A stretch of 64,000 nucleotides of DNA from Nostoc sp. KVJ20 (lineage in GTDB: Bacteria > Cyanobacteriota > Cyanobacteriia > Cyanobacteriales > Nostocaceae): contig NZ_KV757672.1 of NCBI RefSeq assembly GCF_001712795.1, positions 23,941-87,940 on the forward strand. The letters run 5' to 3'. Under the pieces are notes generated by a model. That model was not told where the DNA came from and ran no database searches. It worked only from the letters and a program-made list of their open reading frames with translations. The position numbers and the translations under genes were made by a program. This document shows, one piece after another, positions 41,641-50,180 of this stretch. Positions within the stretch are counted from its first letter, which is position 1. Each line of letters starts with the position of its first letter.

Positions 41641-42459
41641 TTAAACGGAAGATTTATGGTACCCCAAACTGATTGTACCGGGTTCAATATAAATTTCCGG
41701 TGTAATTAGTTCCTTTGTATCATGTGTTTCTAAATCAACTCGTAAATTTCCTTGAGATGTCACCCCAACTACTGTACCTGAAAGATTATTGACATACACC
41801 CGATCGCCCATGTTTGTAAGCAAGTCTAAATAGCGAGACAAGAGTATGCTTACTCCTTCTTGACAAAAGCACTCCATACCGGATTCTATTCCCCGCAAGA
41901 CGATAGAGGTTAGCATTTCCAGACAAGAAATCGGTCTAAAATCTTGGGATGTTTGCCACGATTCCAGATTTATTCCAGTTTCCGGTACTGGGTTTCTCCA
42001 GTTAATGCCAACACCAATTACTGCTTGGGTGATTTGTCCTTTGTTTACTTTGGTTTCTGTCAAAATGCCGCCTAGTTTGCGACCATTTAAAACCAAATCA
42101 TTGGGCCATTTTATCCCAACATCTATACCGGATTGGCGCAATTGAGATGCAATTCCCCAAGCGGTGGCAAAAGTTAGCTGATAGCTGTCAGTCGCCTCTA
42201 TTTTGTGATCAAAAGAAATCCCCACGGAAACATATAATCCGCCAACTGGAGAAATCCACTGGCGTCCCCATTGTCCCCGCCCAGCGGATTGCTGAGTTGC
42301 AATTACTACTGTTCCAGAAATAGCCCCTTGGTTGAGTAAATTCCAGAGGGTTTGGTTGGTTGAGGAGACGCTTTCAAAAAAGTGAAGGGAAAATGGTAAA
42401 TATGTATACTGACGCCCTGCTTGCAAGGCTGCTTCCAAGTTTTGCAGATTAAATCCCAC
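41641..42459 (-). CDS. birA: Biotin-[acetyl-CoA-carboxylase] ligase
   Basis: A 272-residue monofunctional biotin protein ligase. Catalytic motifs visible: the biotinyl-AMP loop SAGRGQWGRQW and the KWPNDLVLNGRKLGG segment; the C-terminal SH3-like part follows. There is no N-terminal DNA-binding helix-turn-helix, so it should only transfer biotin and not repress transcription. GTG at 42459 is the start in frame. Divergent from pgeF with a short intergenic gap. Confidence 0.94.
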   Translation of the reverse strand: MGFNLQNLEAALQAGRQYTYLPFSLHFFESVSSTNQTLWNLLNQGAISGTVVIATQQSAGRGQWGRQWISPVGGLYVSVGISFDHKIEATDSYQLTFATAWGIASQLRQSGIDVGIKWPNDLVLNGRKLGGILTETKVNKGQITQAVIGVGINWRNPVPETGINLESWQTSQDFRPISCLEMLTSIVLRGIESGMECFCQEGVSILLSRYLDLLTNMGDRVYVNNLSGTVVGVTSQGNLRVDLETHDTKELITPEIYIEPGTISLGYHKSSV

Positions 42460-42536
42460 AGCAGTTAACCCAAATTCCGTTGTTCAAGTTAGCATTGATT
42501 GGCTGATGAGTGATTTCTGTTTAGGTTTGGTTGAAG

Positions 42537-43367
42537 ATGCACACTTGGCACTGGCGCAATTGGGAAGGACTGCCTTATCTAACTTGTAGTATTCTGGAAC
42601 ATTGGCATCACGGCTTCTTTACCCAACAGTTTTGGCCGCGATCGCCACAAGCTATCACAGAAGTATTGCAACCAGAGGCATCAGTCTATCGCTTAAAGCA
42701 GGTTCATGGCAATACTGTTCTCACCCCCCAAGAAGTTGAAAGCTTCTTAAGCTCTGCTCAGGAGGATTTAGCGTCGGCGGATGGTTTAATGAGTGAGCAG
42801 CCTCTACAAGCTGTTTGGGTTGCTAGTGCAGATTGTACACCCGTGCTGATTGGGGATGTGCAAACTGGAAAGGTGGCAGCATTACACGCGGGTTGGCGGG
42901 GAACTGCCAAGAAGATTGTCCCCTTGGCGATCGCTCGACTACAATCTCAAGGCAGTAAACTCGATGATTTACGCATTGCGATGGGCCCGGCGATCGCTGG
43001 TGATGTTTACCAAGTCTCGATTGAAGTGGCTGCGGAAATCGGGGCTAGTATTATATCACATAATGACGAAGAAAAAATTTTAGCAGCATTACATGAGTTA
43101 CCAAATTCACCTTTGCAAGAAGACCCCAATCCTGGAAAGGTACGGCTGGATGTTAGGCGGGTGAATAGCTTACAACTGGAAAATTTGGGAATTAGTGCAG
43201 AACAAATTGCGATCGCACCTTATTGTACTTTCCAAACTCCAGAGCATTTCTTTTCTTACCGCCGGGAGAAAGAGAAAAAAGTTCAATGGTCAGGTATTGT
43301 TAGCGCTAAGTTGACACCCGATTCAAAGGTTGAGATTTCAGAATCGGTTTTTGACGCAGGGAGCTAA
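42537..43367 (+). CDS. pgeF: Purine nucleoside/peptidoglycan editing protein PgeF-type (YfiH, laccase domain)
   Basis: A 276-residue YfiH/DUF152 (laccase-domain) protein. The family motifs are visible: RLKQVHGN, ASADCTPVLIGD, ALHAGWRGT and the IAIAPYCTFQT near the end. Members are described as purine nucleoside phosphorylases or, in E. coli, as peptidoglycan editing factor; the older laccase label is doubtful. The ATG at 42537 fits better than the in-frame TTG two codons upstream. The last 62 bases overlap the end of the convergent gene at 43306-44781. Confidence 0.9.
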   Translation: MHTWHWRNWEGLPYLTCSILEHWHHGFFTQQFWPRSPQAITEVLQPEASVYRLKQVHGNTVLTPQEVESFLSSAQEDLASADGLMSEQPLQAVWVASADCTPVLIGDVQTGKVAALHAGWRGTAKKIVPLAIARLQSQGSKLDDLRIAMGPAIAGDVYQVSIEVAAEIGASIISHNDEEKILAALHELPNSPLQEDPNPGKVRLDVRRVNSLQLENLGISAEQIAIAPYCTFQTPEHFFSYRREKEKKVQWSGIVSAKLTPDSKVEISESVFDAGS

Positions 43368-44781
43368 TTGCTAAGACTACAATACTGACGGTGATTCCTA
43401 GAATGGCATAACTCGGTAGGGCGAAAATAGTCACTTTTATAATATATGGCAATTCCCCCGCTTTCACATTCCAGCGCTTTGCTAGAGAGCCGATGAGCCA
43501 GCCATGAATTACCGCTGTTTGCACTGCTAGACAGCAAACCCCTGCTAACCAAACTGAGATTCTTGTTCTAGAAAATTTACAATGCCTAATCTGATACAAC
43601 AAATCATTTAGCAAAAAAACAACAGCAGGTATTAACATCACAGAACCGGTTTGCTGTGAATAGTTAATGGCAATACTCAAGCAAGAAACTAGTACCAATT
43701 CTGCTAAGTATATTTCCTTTGCCCAGGCTGTAAGAGATTGTTGCAAATACCAATACCAACCCACTAAACCAACAAGTGTCAGAACAATTAAGTCTGAAAA
43801 TAGCTTGGCAAAAAATGGATTATTGGGAAATAATCTTGGGCCCACCACCTTCAAATCGATGCGACTAATCGAAAGATAAGGACTATTCGATGGATCATTT
43901 AGCCAGAGTGAAAATCCACGAGATGCATCTGGTAAGAATTGTGTCAAAGAATTGCCCGTCAAGGCTAGACCTAAAAATACAAGAGAAGTTCCTATGACAA
44001 CAGATACAAAAACTAAAGAGAACCGTCTTTTAAGTAAAAAATACAGAATGAATAATGCAGCTAATGTTGGTTTACAAACAGCAATACCCAAGCAAATTCC
44101 TGCTGGAATATCCTGATTTTTTTTAGCCCAGATAAACATCCATAAGATCAAAACTGCAACGAAAATAGCAATATTACCAACTTCAAGATCGCGAACTAAA
44201 CCATAAATCAATGCAATCGAGATTGTGCAAATAGTTCTGAAAGCTAGTGACTTAGACTCCAGCAGGATATTAGCTCCCCATAAGGCCAAACCGATTGCTA
44301 ATATATGCATTCCAATCCAGATTGAAAATGCAGTACTGCTCGAAAAATAACCGACAAACCAAATGAGAGGAATAATATTAGGTGGATAGACAAAGGGTGG
44401 AATAAAGCCACACACATTAGTTAGGGTACAAAAGCTTTGATTAAAAATCTCGACATTAAAGGGACTCAAATGCTGATGAGCTAATTTACTCGCCACATAA
44501 AACCACTTAAAATCCCATAATGGTGGATCTGGTTGATTTAGTAAATAAACTAGCCAACCTGTATAACAAAGGAATCTTGTAACGACTAAGACAACACCTG
44601 CTTGGATCAGAAAGCTAACAATTGGTTTACGAAAAAATTGCATCAACCGTTGGATTACAGGGGATTTTAAAAATAAAGAATTTTTCCAGGCTATTTTTTC
44701 ATCATCTAATCGCCAATTATTTTTGAGAACTAAAGCAACAACAGTTATTACAAGTAGGTTCCAAAAGCCAAAGCTGATCAT
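43306..44781 (-). CDS. Integral membrane DUF2029/GT87-like glycosyltransferase
   Basis: A 491-residue protein with about ten membrane helices and the layout of DUF2029 (GT87) polyprenyl-phosphate-linked glycosyltransferases: an early extracytoplasmic loop with DPPLWDFKWFYVASKLAHQH, which puts an Asp near the first loop, then FPPFVYPPNIIPLIWF and repeated hydrophobic segments such as CLGIAVCKPTLAALFILYFL. Sugar and acceptor are unknown. The ATG at 44781 is used in preference to the TTG at 44787. Its 3' end overlaps pgeF by 62 bases in convergent orientation, unusually long. Confidence 0.85.
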   Translation of the reverse strand: MISFGFWNLLVITVVALVLKNNWRLDDEKIAWKNSLFLKSPVIQRLMQFFRKPIVSFLIQAGVVLVVTRFLCYTGWLVYLLNQPDPPLWDFKWFYVASKLAHQHLSPFNVEIFNQSFCTLTNVCGFIPPFVYPPNIIPLIWFVGYFSSSTAFSIWIGMHILAIGLALWGANILLESKSLAFRTICTISIALIYGLVRDLEVGNIAIFVAVLILWMFIWAKKNQDIPAGICLGIAVCKPTLAALFILYFLLKRRFSLVFVSVVIGTSLVFLGLALTGNSLTQFLPDASRGFSLWLNDPSNSPYLSISRIDLKVVGPRLFPNNPFFAKLFSDLIVLTLVGLVGWYWYLQQSLTAWAKEIYLAELVLVSCLSIAINYSQQTGSVMLIPAVVFLLNDLLYQIRHCKFSRTRISVWLAGVCCLAVQTAVIHGWLIGSLAKRWNVKAGELPYIIKVTIFALPSYAILGITVSIVVLAISSLRQKPILKSQPLNRVST

Positions 44782-44948
44782 TAGCAAGAATTATTTATAA
44801 GAAGAATTCAGAATTCGGTATTAATTCTGTACGAGTGGGTGACGAATATTGGTTAAAACCGTACAACTCTTAGAGGATGTTTGAAAAGTCTTTAGTGATG
44901 TATCAAATACTTTTAGATCCCCCATAAGCCCCATTTTTAAGTTAATTA

Positions 44949-45986
44949 TTACAAAAAAGTTTGGCTCAATAACTCGCGGTGTATTAATGCCTTATCTATT
45001 AAAGATTTTATTTGCTCTGATGATAACGGATCACCGTTAGCATAATGCTCCATCCAAGTCAGACTAATTAAATTGGGGTCATCGGGTAAACTCGCCAAAT
45101 CCCACCCAGGCATTTCCAAGTCTTCCATGAGACGATTTACCTTGGGGTCATAACTAAGAGCAAAACAGCGACAACCTTCAGCAGCAGCCATAATTAAGCT
45201 GTGCAAACGCATCCCAATTGCCATTTCGACACCGCGAAACACACCTTTTAAAAGTTGCGGATCTTCCAGACATAAAATCTTGCTGACATCTTTAAGATGT
45301 GGTTGAATAGCTTCGGCAATACTTAAATCTTCACTTTTTTGAAATGGCAGTAATAAAATAAATGCTTGCGTAGCTTTTTGAAAGTCAACCAAAGCGCGAG
45401 TTAAGTTTGCTAAACGTGTTTCTGTAAGTTGGGGATGCGATCGCAACGTTACTGCAACTCTCGGCGCAGGTAAATCCCAAAGTCCCGGTACTGGTTTCGA
45501 TTCCAACGCCCAAACCGGGTCTGGAGCTATGATACAAGGAATTTGCCAATCAGATAATAAAGCCGCACTGGCGCGATCGCGGACACTGATTTTGGTACAA
45601 TTGCCAAAGGTTTGCCGTGCCAACCAACGAGTTTGCGGACGCACTAACGGGCCAATACCCTGCGCCCAAGCAACAGTTTTTAAACCCATTTTCTGCGCCA
45701 ATGTCATCATTCCGCCATAATAAAATGGGCTGATAGTACTGGTAACATCTTGAATGAGACTCCCGCCGCCCCAAATCAAAGCATCACAAGAGCGTAAAGC
45801 TTGCAGTACAGCTAAAGGAGCCATGCGATCGCAGGTTTCTACATTGTAGCGATCGCGGGTTTCCTCTGGATTACCAGAAAGCACCACAGGCGTTACGTGA
45901 GATGGTAACATTTGCAAAAGCGTTGCTAACAAAGCCTCGTCACCACCATTACCTTTACCGTAATACCCAGACAATAACGCCCGCAT
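44949..45986 (-). CDS. csaB: CsaB polysaccharide pyruvyl transferase
   Basis: A 345-residue polysaccharide pyruvyl transferase of the CsaB type that adds pyruvate ketals to cell-wall or envelope polysaccharide, which in other bacteria anchors S-layer proteins. Seen: MRALLSGYYGKGNGGDEAL at the start, WGGGSLIQDVTS, WAQGIGPL, and the C-terminal GMRLHSLIMAAAEGC with a histidine important in the family. ATG at 45986 matches family starts; the frame is open further to 46043, but that part is repeat-derived. Divergent from the DUF2499/DUF3593 pair. Confidence 0.93.
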   Translation of the reverse strand: MRALLSGYYGKGNGGDEALLATLLQMLPSHVTPVVLSGNPEETRDRYNVETCDRMAPLAVLQALRSCDALIWGGGSLIQDVTSTISPFYYGGMMTLAQKMGLKTVAWAQGIGPLVRPQTRWLARQTFGNCTKISVRDRASAALLSDWQIPCIIAPDPVWALESKPVPGLWDLPAPRVAVTLRSHPQLTETRLANLTRALVDFQKATQAFILLLPFQKSEDLSIAEAIQPHLKDVSKILCLEDPQLLKGVFRGVEMAIGMRLHSLIMAAAEGCRCFALSYDPKVNRLMEDLEMPGWDLASLPDDPNLISLTWMEHYANGDPLSSEQIKSLIDKALIHRELLSQTFL

Positions 45987-46052
45987 CTTGACCATTTTAG
46001 ATTTTAGATTAACAACTTTTTTAACGTAGCCATATCTATACAAAGATGTGAA

Positions 46053-46094
46053 AACTCCTAACTCCTAACCCCTAACTCCCCACTCCCCACTCTA
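46053..46094. repeat. Heptamer array abutting the DUF2499 start
   Basis: About six 7-base units (AACTCCT, AACCCCT, AACTCCC, CACTCCC) end directly at the ATG of DUF2499 (46094), filling the place where a ribosome-binding sequence should be. Confidence 0.8.
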
Positions 46095-46429
46095 TGCACG
46101 TCCTATCGATTCCCACCTGGATTATTCATGTTTCTAGCGTTATTGAGTGGATTGTCGCCATTTGGTTAATCTGGACTTACGGCGAACTCACTAATAACCG
46201 TAATTGGTGGGGATTGTCCCTTGCCATGTTACCAGCTTTAGTCAGCGCTATGTGTGCCTGTACCTGGCATTATTTCGACAACGCCGAATCTCTAGAATGG
46301 ATGGTAACGCTTCAAGCTACCATGACCTTAGTTGGTAATTTTACGCTTTGGGCAGCGGCGTATTTGATTTGGCGTTCTACCAAATCTTCTAACACTGTTG
46401 AACCAGAACCTATCAAATCAGAGCAATGA
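46094..46429 (+). CDS. DUF2499 membrane protein
   Basis: A 111-residue membrane protein with three predicted helices (WIIHVSSVIEWIVAIWLIWT, LSLAMLPALVSAMCACTWHY, MTLVGNFTLWAAAYLIW). DUF2499 is conserved in cyanobacteria and plastid-bearing plants and almost always next to DUF3593, suggesting a photosynthesis-related membrane function; the role is unknown. It overlaps DUF3593 by four bases (ATGA). No ribosome-binding sequence is visible upstream, only a heptamer array. Confidence 0.9.
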   Translation: MHVLSIPTWIIHVSSVIEWIVAIWLIWTYGELTNNRNWWGLSLAMLPALVSAMCACTWHYFDNAESLEWMVTLQATMTLVGNFTLWAAAYLIWRSTKSSNTVEPEPIKSEQ

Positions 46430-46725
46430 TTTCTAAAGAAACCCTGTTTGCACTTTCACTGTTTCCCTATTTGGGTTTCTTGTGGTTTATCAGCCGCAGT
46501 CCGCAAATGCCGCGTTTAGCGCTGTATGGATTTTACGGCACTCTCGTCTTTGTTGCCATCACCATCCCCGCCGGAATTTACGCCCAATTGCATTATGGCG
46601 AGTCTTTGGCCAATGTAGATTGGTTGCACGGTGGTGCAGAAGTATTTTTGACGCTTTCAAATATCTTGCTTGTGCTGGGTTTTGGACAAGCTGTACGGCA
46701 ATTACAAATAAAAAATGAAAAATAG
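46426..46725 (+). CDS. DUF3593 membrane protein
   Basis: A 99-residue membrane protein (FALSLFPYLGFLWFISRS, LYGFYGTLVFVAITIPAGIY, EVFLTLSNILLVLGFGQAVR), the DUF3593 partner of DUF2499. Both have plastid-targeted relatives in plants. Translation is coupled to DUF2499 through an ATGA overlap. The pair is followed after 54 bases by hisA on the same strand, but a joint transcript is not certain. Confidence 0.9.
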   Translation: MISKETLFALSLFPYLGFLWFISRSPQMPRLALYGFYGTLVFVAITIPAGIYAQLHYGESLANVDWLHGGAEVFLTLSNILLVLGFGQAVRQLQIKNEK

Positions 46726-46779
46726 TAAATTCAGCTATAGCTAGCATTTTGATTGCATTGAGTTTAGAGGAAAAATTAA

Positions 46780-47553
46780 ATGGACGTAATTCCAGCGATT
46801 GATTTACTAGAAGGTCACTGTGTGCGACTGTATCAGGGAGATTACGATCGCTCGCAAGTTTTTAGCGAAAATCCTGCTGATGTTGCCAAACAGTGGGTAG
46901 ATGAAGGTGCTACCAGATTGCATATAGTTGATTTGGATGGGGCCAAAGCAGGTAAAGTAGTAAACTTGGGGGCAATTGAAGCGATCGCTCATGCGGTGTC
47001 AGTGCCCATTGAAATTGGTGGAGGATTGCGCGATCGCACCAGCGTGCAACAAGTATTCAATATCGGCATACAGTGGGCAATTCTTGGCACCATCGCCGTA
47101 GAACAACCCCAGCTAGTACAAGAACTCTGTGAAGAATTTCCCGAACAAATTATCATCGGTATTGATGCCCGTAACGGCCTAGTAGCAACTCGCGGTTGGT
47201 TAGAAACCTCAGAAGTTTTAGCAACCCAATTGGCTGTACAAATGCAAGAATTGGGTGCAGCCGCCATAATTTACACAGATATCCACCGAGACGGTACACT
47301 CACAGGCCCGAATTTGGAAGCTTTGCGAGAACTTGCAGCGGCAATTTCCATCCCGATAATTGCCTCTGGCGGGGTAAGTTCTGTCACCGACTTGTTGAGT
47401 TTATTGGCGTTAGAACCTCAAGGCGTGACTGGTGTGATTGTCGGACGTGCTTTGTATACTGGGGATATTTTACTCAAAGAAGCATTACGAGCGATCGGGC
47501 CTGGACGGATTCAGGATATTCCACCGAATCTAGGTTTTTCTACCTTTGCTTGA
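46780..47553 (+). CDS. hisA: Phosphoribosylformimino-AICAR ribotide isomerase HisA
   Basis: A 257-residue TIM-barrel isomerase of histidine biosynthesis that opens the ring of ProFAR to PRFAR. The catalytic aspartates are in PAIDLLEGHCVRLYQGDY at the N-terminus and in YTDIHRDGTLTGPN; the phosphate-binding segments GGGLRDRTSV and SGGVSSVTDL are present. A GAGGA ribosome-binding sequence lies about 8 bases upstream of the ATG. Length is normal. Other his genes are not adjacent, as usual in cyanobacteria. Confidence 0.97.
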   Translation: MDVIPAIDLLEGHCVRLYQGDYDRSQVFSENPADVAKQWVDEGATRLHIVDLDGAKAGKVVNLGAIEAIAHAVSVPIEIGGGLRDRTSVQQVFNIGIQWAILGTIAVEQPQLVQELCEEFPEQIIIGIDARNGLVATRGWLETSEVLATQLAVQMQELGAAAIIYTDIHRDGTLTGPNLEALRELAAAISIPIIASGGVSSVTDLLSLLALEPQGVTGVIVGRALYTGDILLKEALRAIGPGRIQDIPPNLGFSTFA

Positions 47554-47914
47554 CATTTGCTGTCAGATTTTACACGCCTACGCGGGTTTCCAATTTCTTA
47601 AGTCCGCGCAGGCGGACTTCGTTTGTGTAGCCGCGATTTCTAATCGCCAGGTATATTTGCAAAACTGAGATGCTCCCGAAAACTCTTCCTAGTCCCCAGT
47701 CCCGGAACGCCGTAGTCAGACATACCGGATATGGAACAATACAGTTCAGAATGAGCGACAAAACCCTGATGTAGAGACGCGATGAATCGCGTCTTAAAAG
47801 ACCAATTATCTACACCAATAACCCTTAACTAAACCGTATTGCATTATGGAAAGTGGGAAAGCATAGCAACAAGGTTTTACTGATGGCAAAAAGCCAGAGT
47901 TTGGAACCAAATCC
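47554..47914. repeat. Repeat-rich intergenic region after hisA
   Basis: About 360 bases with no credible gene. It includes the second copy of the 55-bp dispersed repeat (47770-47824, with a perfect GACGCGAT-type hairpin) and a GC-rich palindromic patch CCGCGCAGGCGGAC near 47605. The palindrome could terminate hisA transcription. Confidence 0.7.
47770..47824. repeat. 55-bp dispersed repeat, copy 2
   Basis: Nearly identical to 10497-10551: same length and same ends, four or so substitutions, and the hairpin GACGCGAT/ATCGCGTC is intact. Confidence 0.85.
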
Positions 47915-49180
47915 ATGAAAAATCAAACAACTTCTCCTTGGACTTTCATCCCCACCTTATATTTCGCCTCCGGCATACCTTACGTCATCATCAACACAGT
48001 TTCCGTAATCTTTTACAAAAAACTGGGAATAGATAATACGCAAATTGCTTTGTGGACAAGTTTTCTTTATCTCCCTTGGGTAATCAAAATGTTTTGGGGC
48101 CCAATTGTCGATATTTACTCTACCAAACGTCAATGGATACTTTATACCCAATTTGCCATGTTTGGTTGTTTAGGGTTGATAGCTTTCTCCTTACAACTAC
48201 CAAATTTCTTTTTCATTTCCCTCGCAACACTAACAATAGGAGCATTTATTTCTGCAACTTATGATATTGCCACAGATGGCTTCTATTTGCTGGCTTTATC
48301 TCCAGAACAACAAGCCTTTTTTGTTGGCATCCGCTCACTATTTTATAGAATGGCTGTTATTTTTGGATCTGGAATATTAGTAGTTTTAGCAGGTCAGCTT
48401 GAAGTATCTCTTAACAACATTCCTTTAAGCTGGACTATAGCTATTAGTTTCTCAGCTTTAATTTTAGCAATCCTGTTTATTTCGCATCGCTTAATTTTAC
48501 CCTTACCTGAATCAGATGAACAACGGCAAATAAAAACTAGAGAAAATATACCTTTCTGGTCAATTATTAGTTCATATTTTGCTCAGGATAAAATTATAAA
48601 TATTTTAGCATTTATCTTGCTTTACAGACTTGGCGAAGCAATGCTTGTCAAGATAGCTTCTTTATTTTTATTAGACAAGCCAGAAGTAGGAGGCTTAGGG
48701 CTATCTACATCAGATGTCGGATTAGTATACGGAACATTTGGGGTAATTTCCCTGATTTGCGGAGGGATATTAGGAGGTTTACTAATTTCAAAATATGGAT
48801 TAAAAAAGTGTCTGTTTCCTATGGCTTTAGCTTTGAACTTACCTGATATATTTTATGTGTATATGGCTTACAGTCAACCTTCACTAACATTAGTGTATCC
48901 CTTGGTTTCCTTAGAGCAATTTGGATATGGTTTTGGATTTACCGCTTTTAGTGTTTATTTAATGTATATTTGCCAAGGCGAATATAAAACTTCTCATTTT
49001 GCTATCTCCACTGGCATTATGGCTTTAGGAATGATGTTACCAGGTTTAATTAGCGGTTATCTGCAAAAAGCATTTGGCTATCCATTATTTTTTATTTTGG
49101 TTTGTTTGCTGACTATTCCTGGGATGATTGCTCTCTTTTTCATCCCTTTAAAAGAAGAACCCAAGCGTCAGAATAATTAA
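47915..49180 (+). CDS. MFS permease of the AmpG-like type
   Basis: A 421-residue major facilitator permease with about twelve membrane helices. It resembles AmpG-like sugar or muropeptide permeases: FIPTLYFASGIPYVIINTVS at the start and the loop RSLFYRMAVIFGSGI between helices. The next gene, 14 bases downstream on the same strand, is an amino-sugar kinase, so the permease probably imports an amino sugar or a related glycoside. The exact substrate is not visible. SD-like sequence before the ATG is weak. Confidence 0.85.
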   Translation: MKNQTTSPWTFIPTLYFASGIPYVIINTVSVIFYKKLGIDNTQIALWTSFLYLPWVIKMFWGPIVDIYSTKRQWILYTQFAMFGCLGLIAFSLQLPNFFFISLATLTIGAFISATYDIATDGFYLLALSPEQQAFFVGIRSLFYRMAVIFGSGILVVLAGQLEVSLNNIPLSWTIAISFSALILAILFISHRLILPLPESDEQRQIKTRENIPFWSIISSYFAQDKIINILAFILLYRLGEAMLVKIASLFLLDKPEVGGLGLSTSDVGLVYGTFGVISLICGGILGGLLISKYGLKKCLFPMALALNLPDIFYVYMAYSQPSLTLVYPLVSLEQFGYGFGFTAFSVYLMYICQGEYKTSHFAISTGIMALGMMLPGLISGYLQKAFGYPLFFILVCLLTIPGMIALFFIPLKEEPKRQNN

Positions 49181-49194
49181 CATAATTACAGATC

Positions 49195-50154
49195 ATGAGT
49201 TATGTTTTGGGAATAGATGGCGGCGGTAGCAAGACTGTTTGTATTTTGATGGATGATTTGCATCAAATTCTAGGTCGTGGTGAAGCTGGCCCGTCTAACT
49301 ATCAAAGTATAGGTATTGAAACCACTCTACAGTCTATTCAATCTGCAATTCACAACGCAGTTGAGGCAGAAATAATTGCAAATACTGTGAATATTGAAGC
49401 GATATGTTTGGGTTTAGCAGGTGTAGGTCGTACCGCAGATATCGAAGTAGTAAAAGGTCTAGTCCAAGAGTTACAGAATAACAAATATCTGCCTATAACT
49501 TGGGCGTTACAGCCAGCTAATATTGTAATTTGTAACGATGCTTTAATTGCTTTAGTTGGTGGAATCGGTCAACCTGTAGGAATTGTGGTTGCAGTAGGTA
49601 CTGGTTCGATAGTTTTCGGGCGAAATCATCAGGGATATACCAAACGAGTTGGCGGCTGGGGGTATATTTTAGGAGATGAAGGTAGCGCTTATAAAATTGC
49701 TGTGGCTGGTATGAATGCAGCATTAAAATCTTATGATGGACGAGAGATGTCAACGAACTTGGTAGAGAGCTTCAAACAGCATCTTGATTTGGAAAGTATA
49801 GAAGATTTAATAGAAGTAATATATCGGCGAGAATGGGGAGTTAAACAGATAGCTGCTTTAGCACCAATTGTAGATTTTGCCGCAGCTTCAGGTGATATCT
49901 TAGCGAACATGATAATTGATGATGCTGTCAAAGAATTAGTGAAAGCTACATCCACAGTAATTGATGCAATTTTTAGTGCTGACTCAGTTTTAGAAGTAGT
50001 CACCACGGGGAGCGTGTGGCGCAGTAGATGCAAGATGTATGAGAGATTTGCAGCGTCTCTTGTTAACAAGTTTCCTAATGTAAACGTAATTTTTCCGAGG
50101 TATGATCCTGCTTATGGTGCTGCTTTGTTGGCATTGCAAACAACTCAAAATTGA
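49195..50154 (+). CDS. N-acetylglucosamine kinase-type (BadF/BadG family) protein
   Basis: A 319-residue sugar kinase of the BadF/BadG/BcrA/BcrD ATPase family, N-acetylglucosamine-kinase-like. Phosphate 1 loop GIDGGGSKTVCILMD at the N-terminus, VAVGTGSIVFGRN and VGGWGYILGDEGSAYKIA in the middle are the family's nucleotide and sugar sites. It follows an AmpG-like permease by 14 bases, so uptake followed by phosphorylation of GlcNAc or a related amino sugar, possibly from cell-wall turnover, is likely. No other recycling enzymes are next to it. Confidence 0.9.
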   Translation: MSYVLGIDGGGSKTVCILMDDLHQILGRGEAGPSNYQSIGIETTLQSIQSAIHNAVEAEIIANTVNIEAICLGLAGVGRTADIEVVKGLVQELQNNKYLPITWALQPANIVICNDALIALVGGIGQPVGIVVAVGTGSIVFGRNHQGYTKRVGGWGYILGDEGSAYKIAVAGMNAALKSYDGREMSTNLVESFKQHLDLESIEDLIEVIYRREWGVKQIAALAPIVDFAAASGDILANMIIDDAVKELVKATSTVIDAIFSADSVLEVVTTGSVWRSRCKMYERFAASLVNKFPNVNVIFPRYDPAYGAALLALQTTQN

Positions 50155-50180
50155 TGCGAAGAAAGCAATAATAGGAGTTT

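Noticed and set aside
45987..46043. Extended N-terminus of CsaB
   Set aside because: Encoded by ATTTTAGATT-type repeat sequence; the family begins at MRALLSGYYG.
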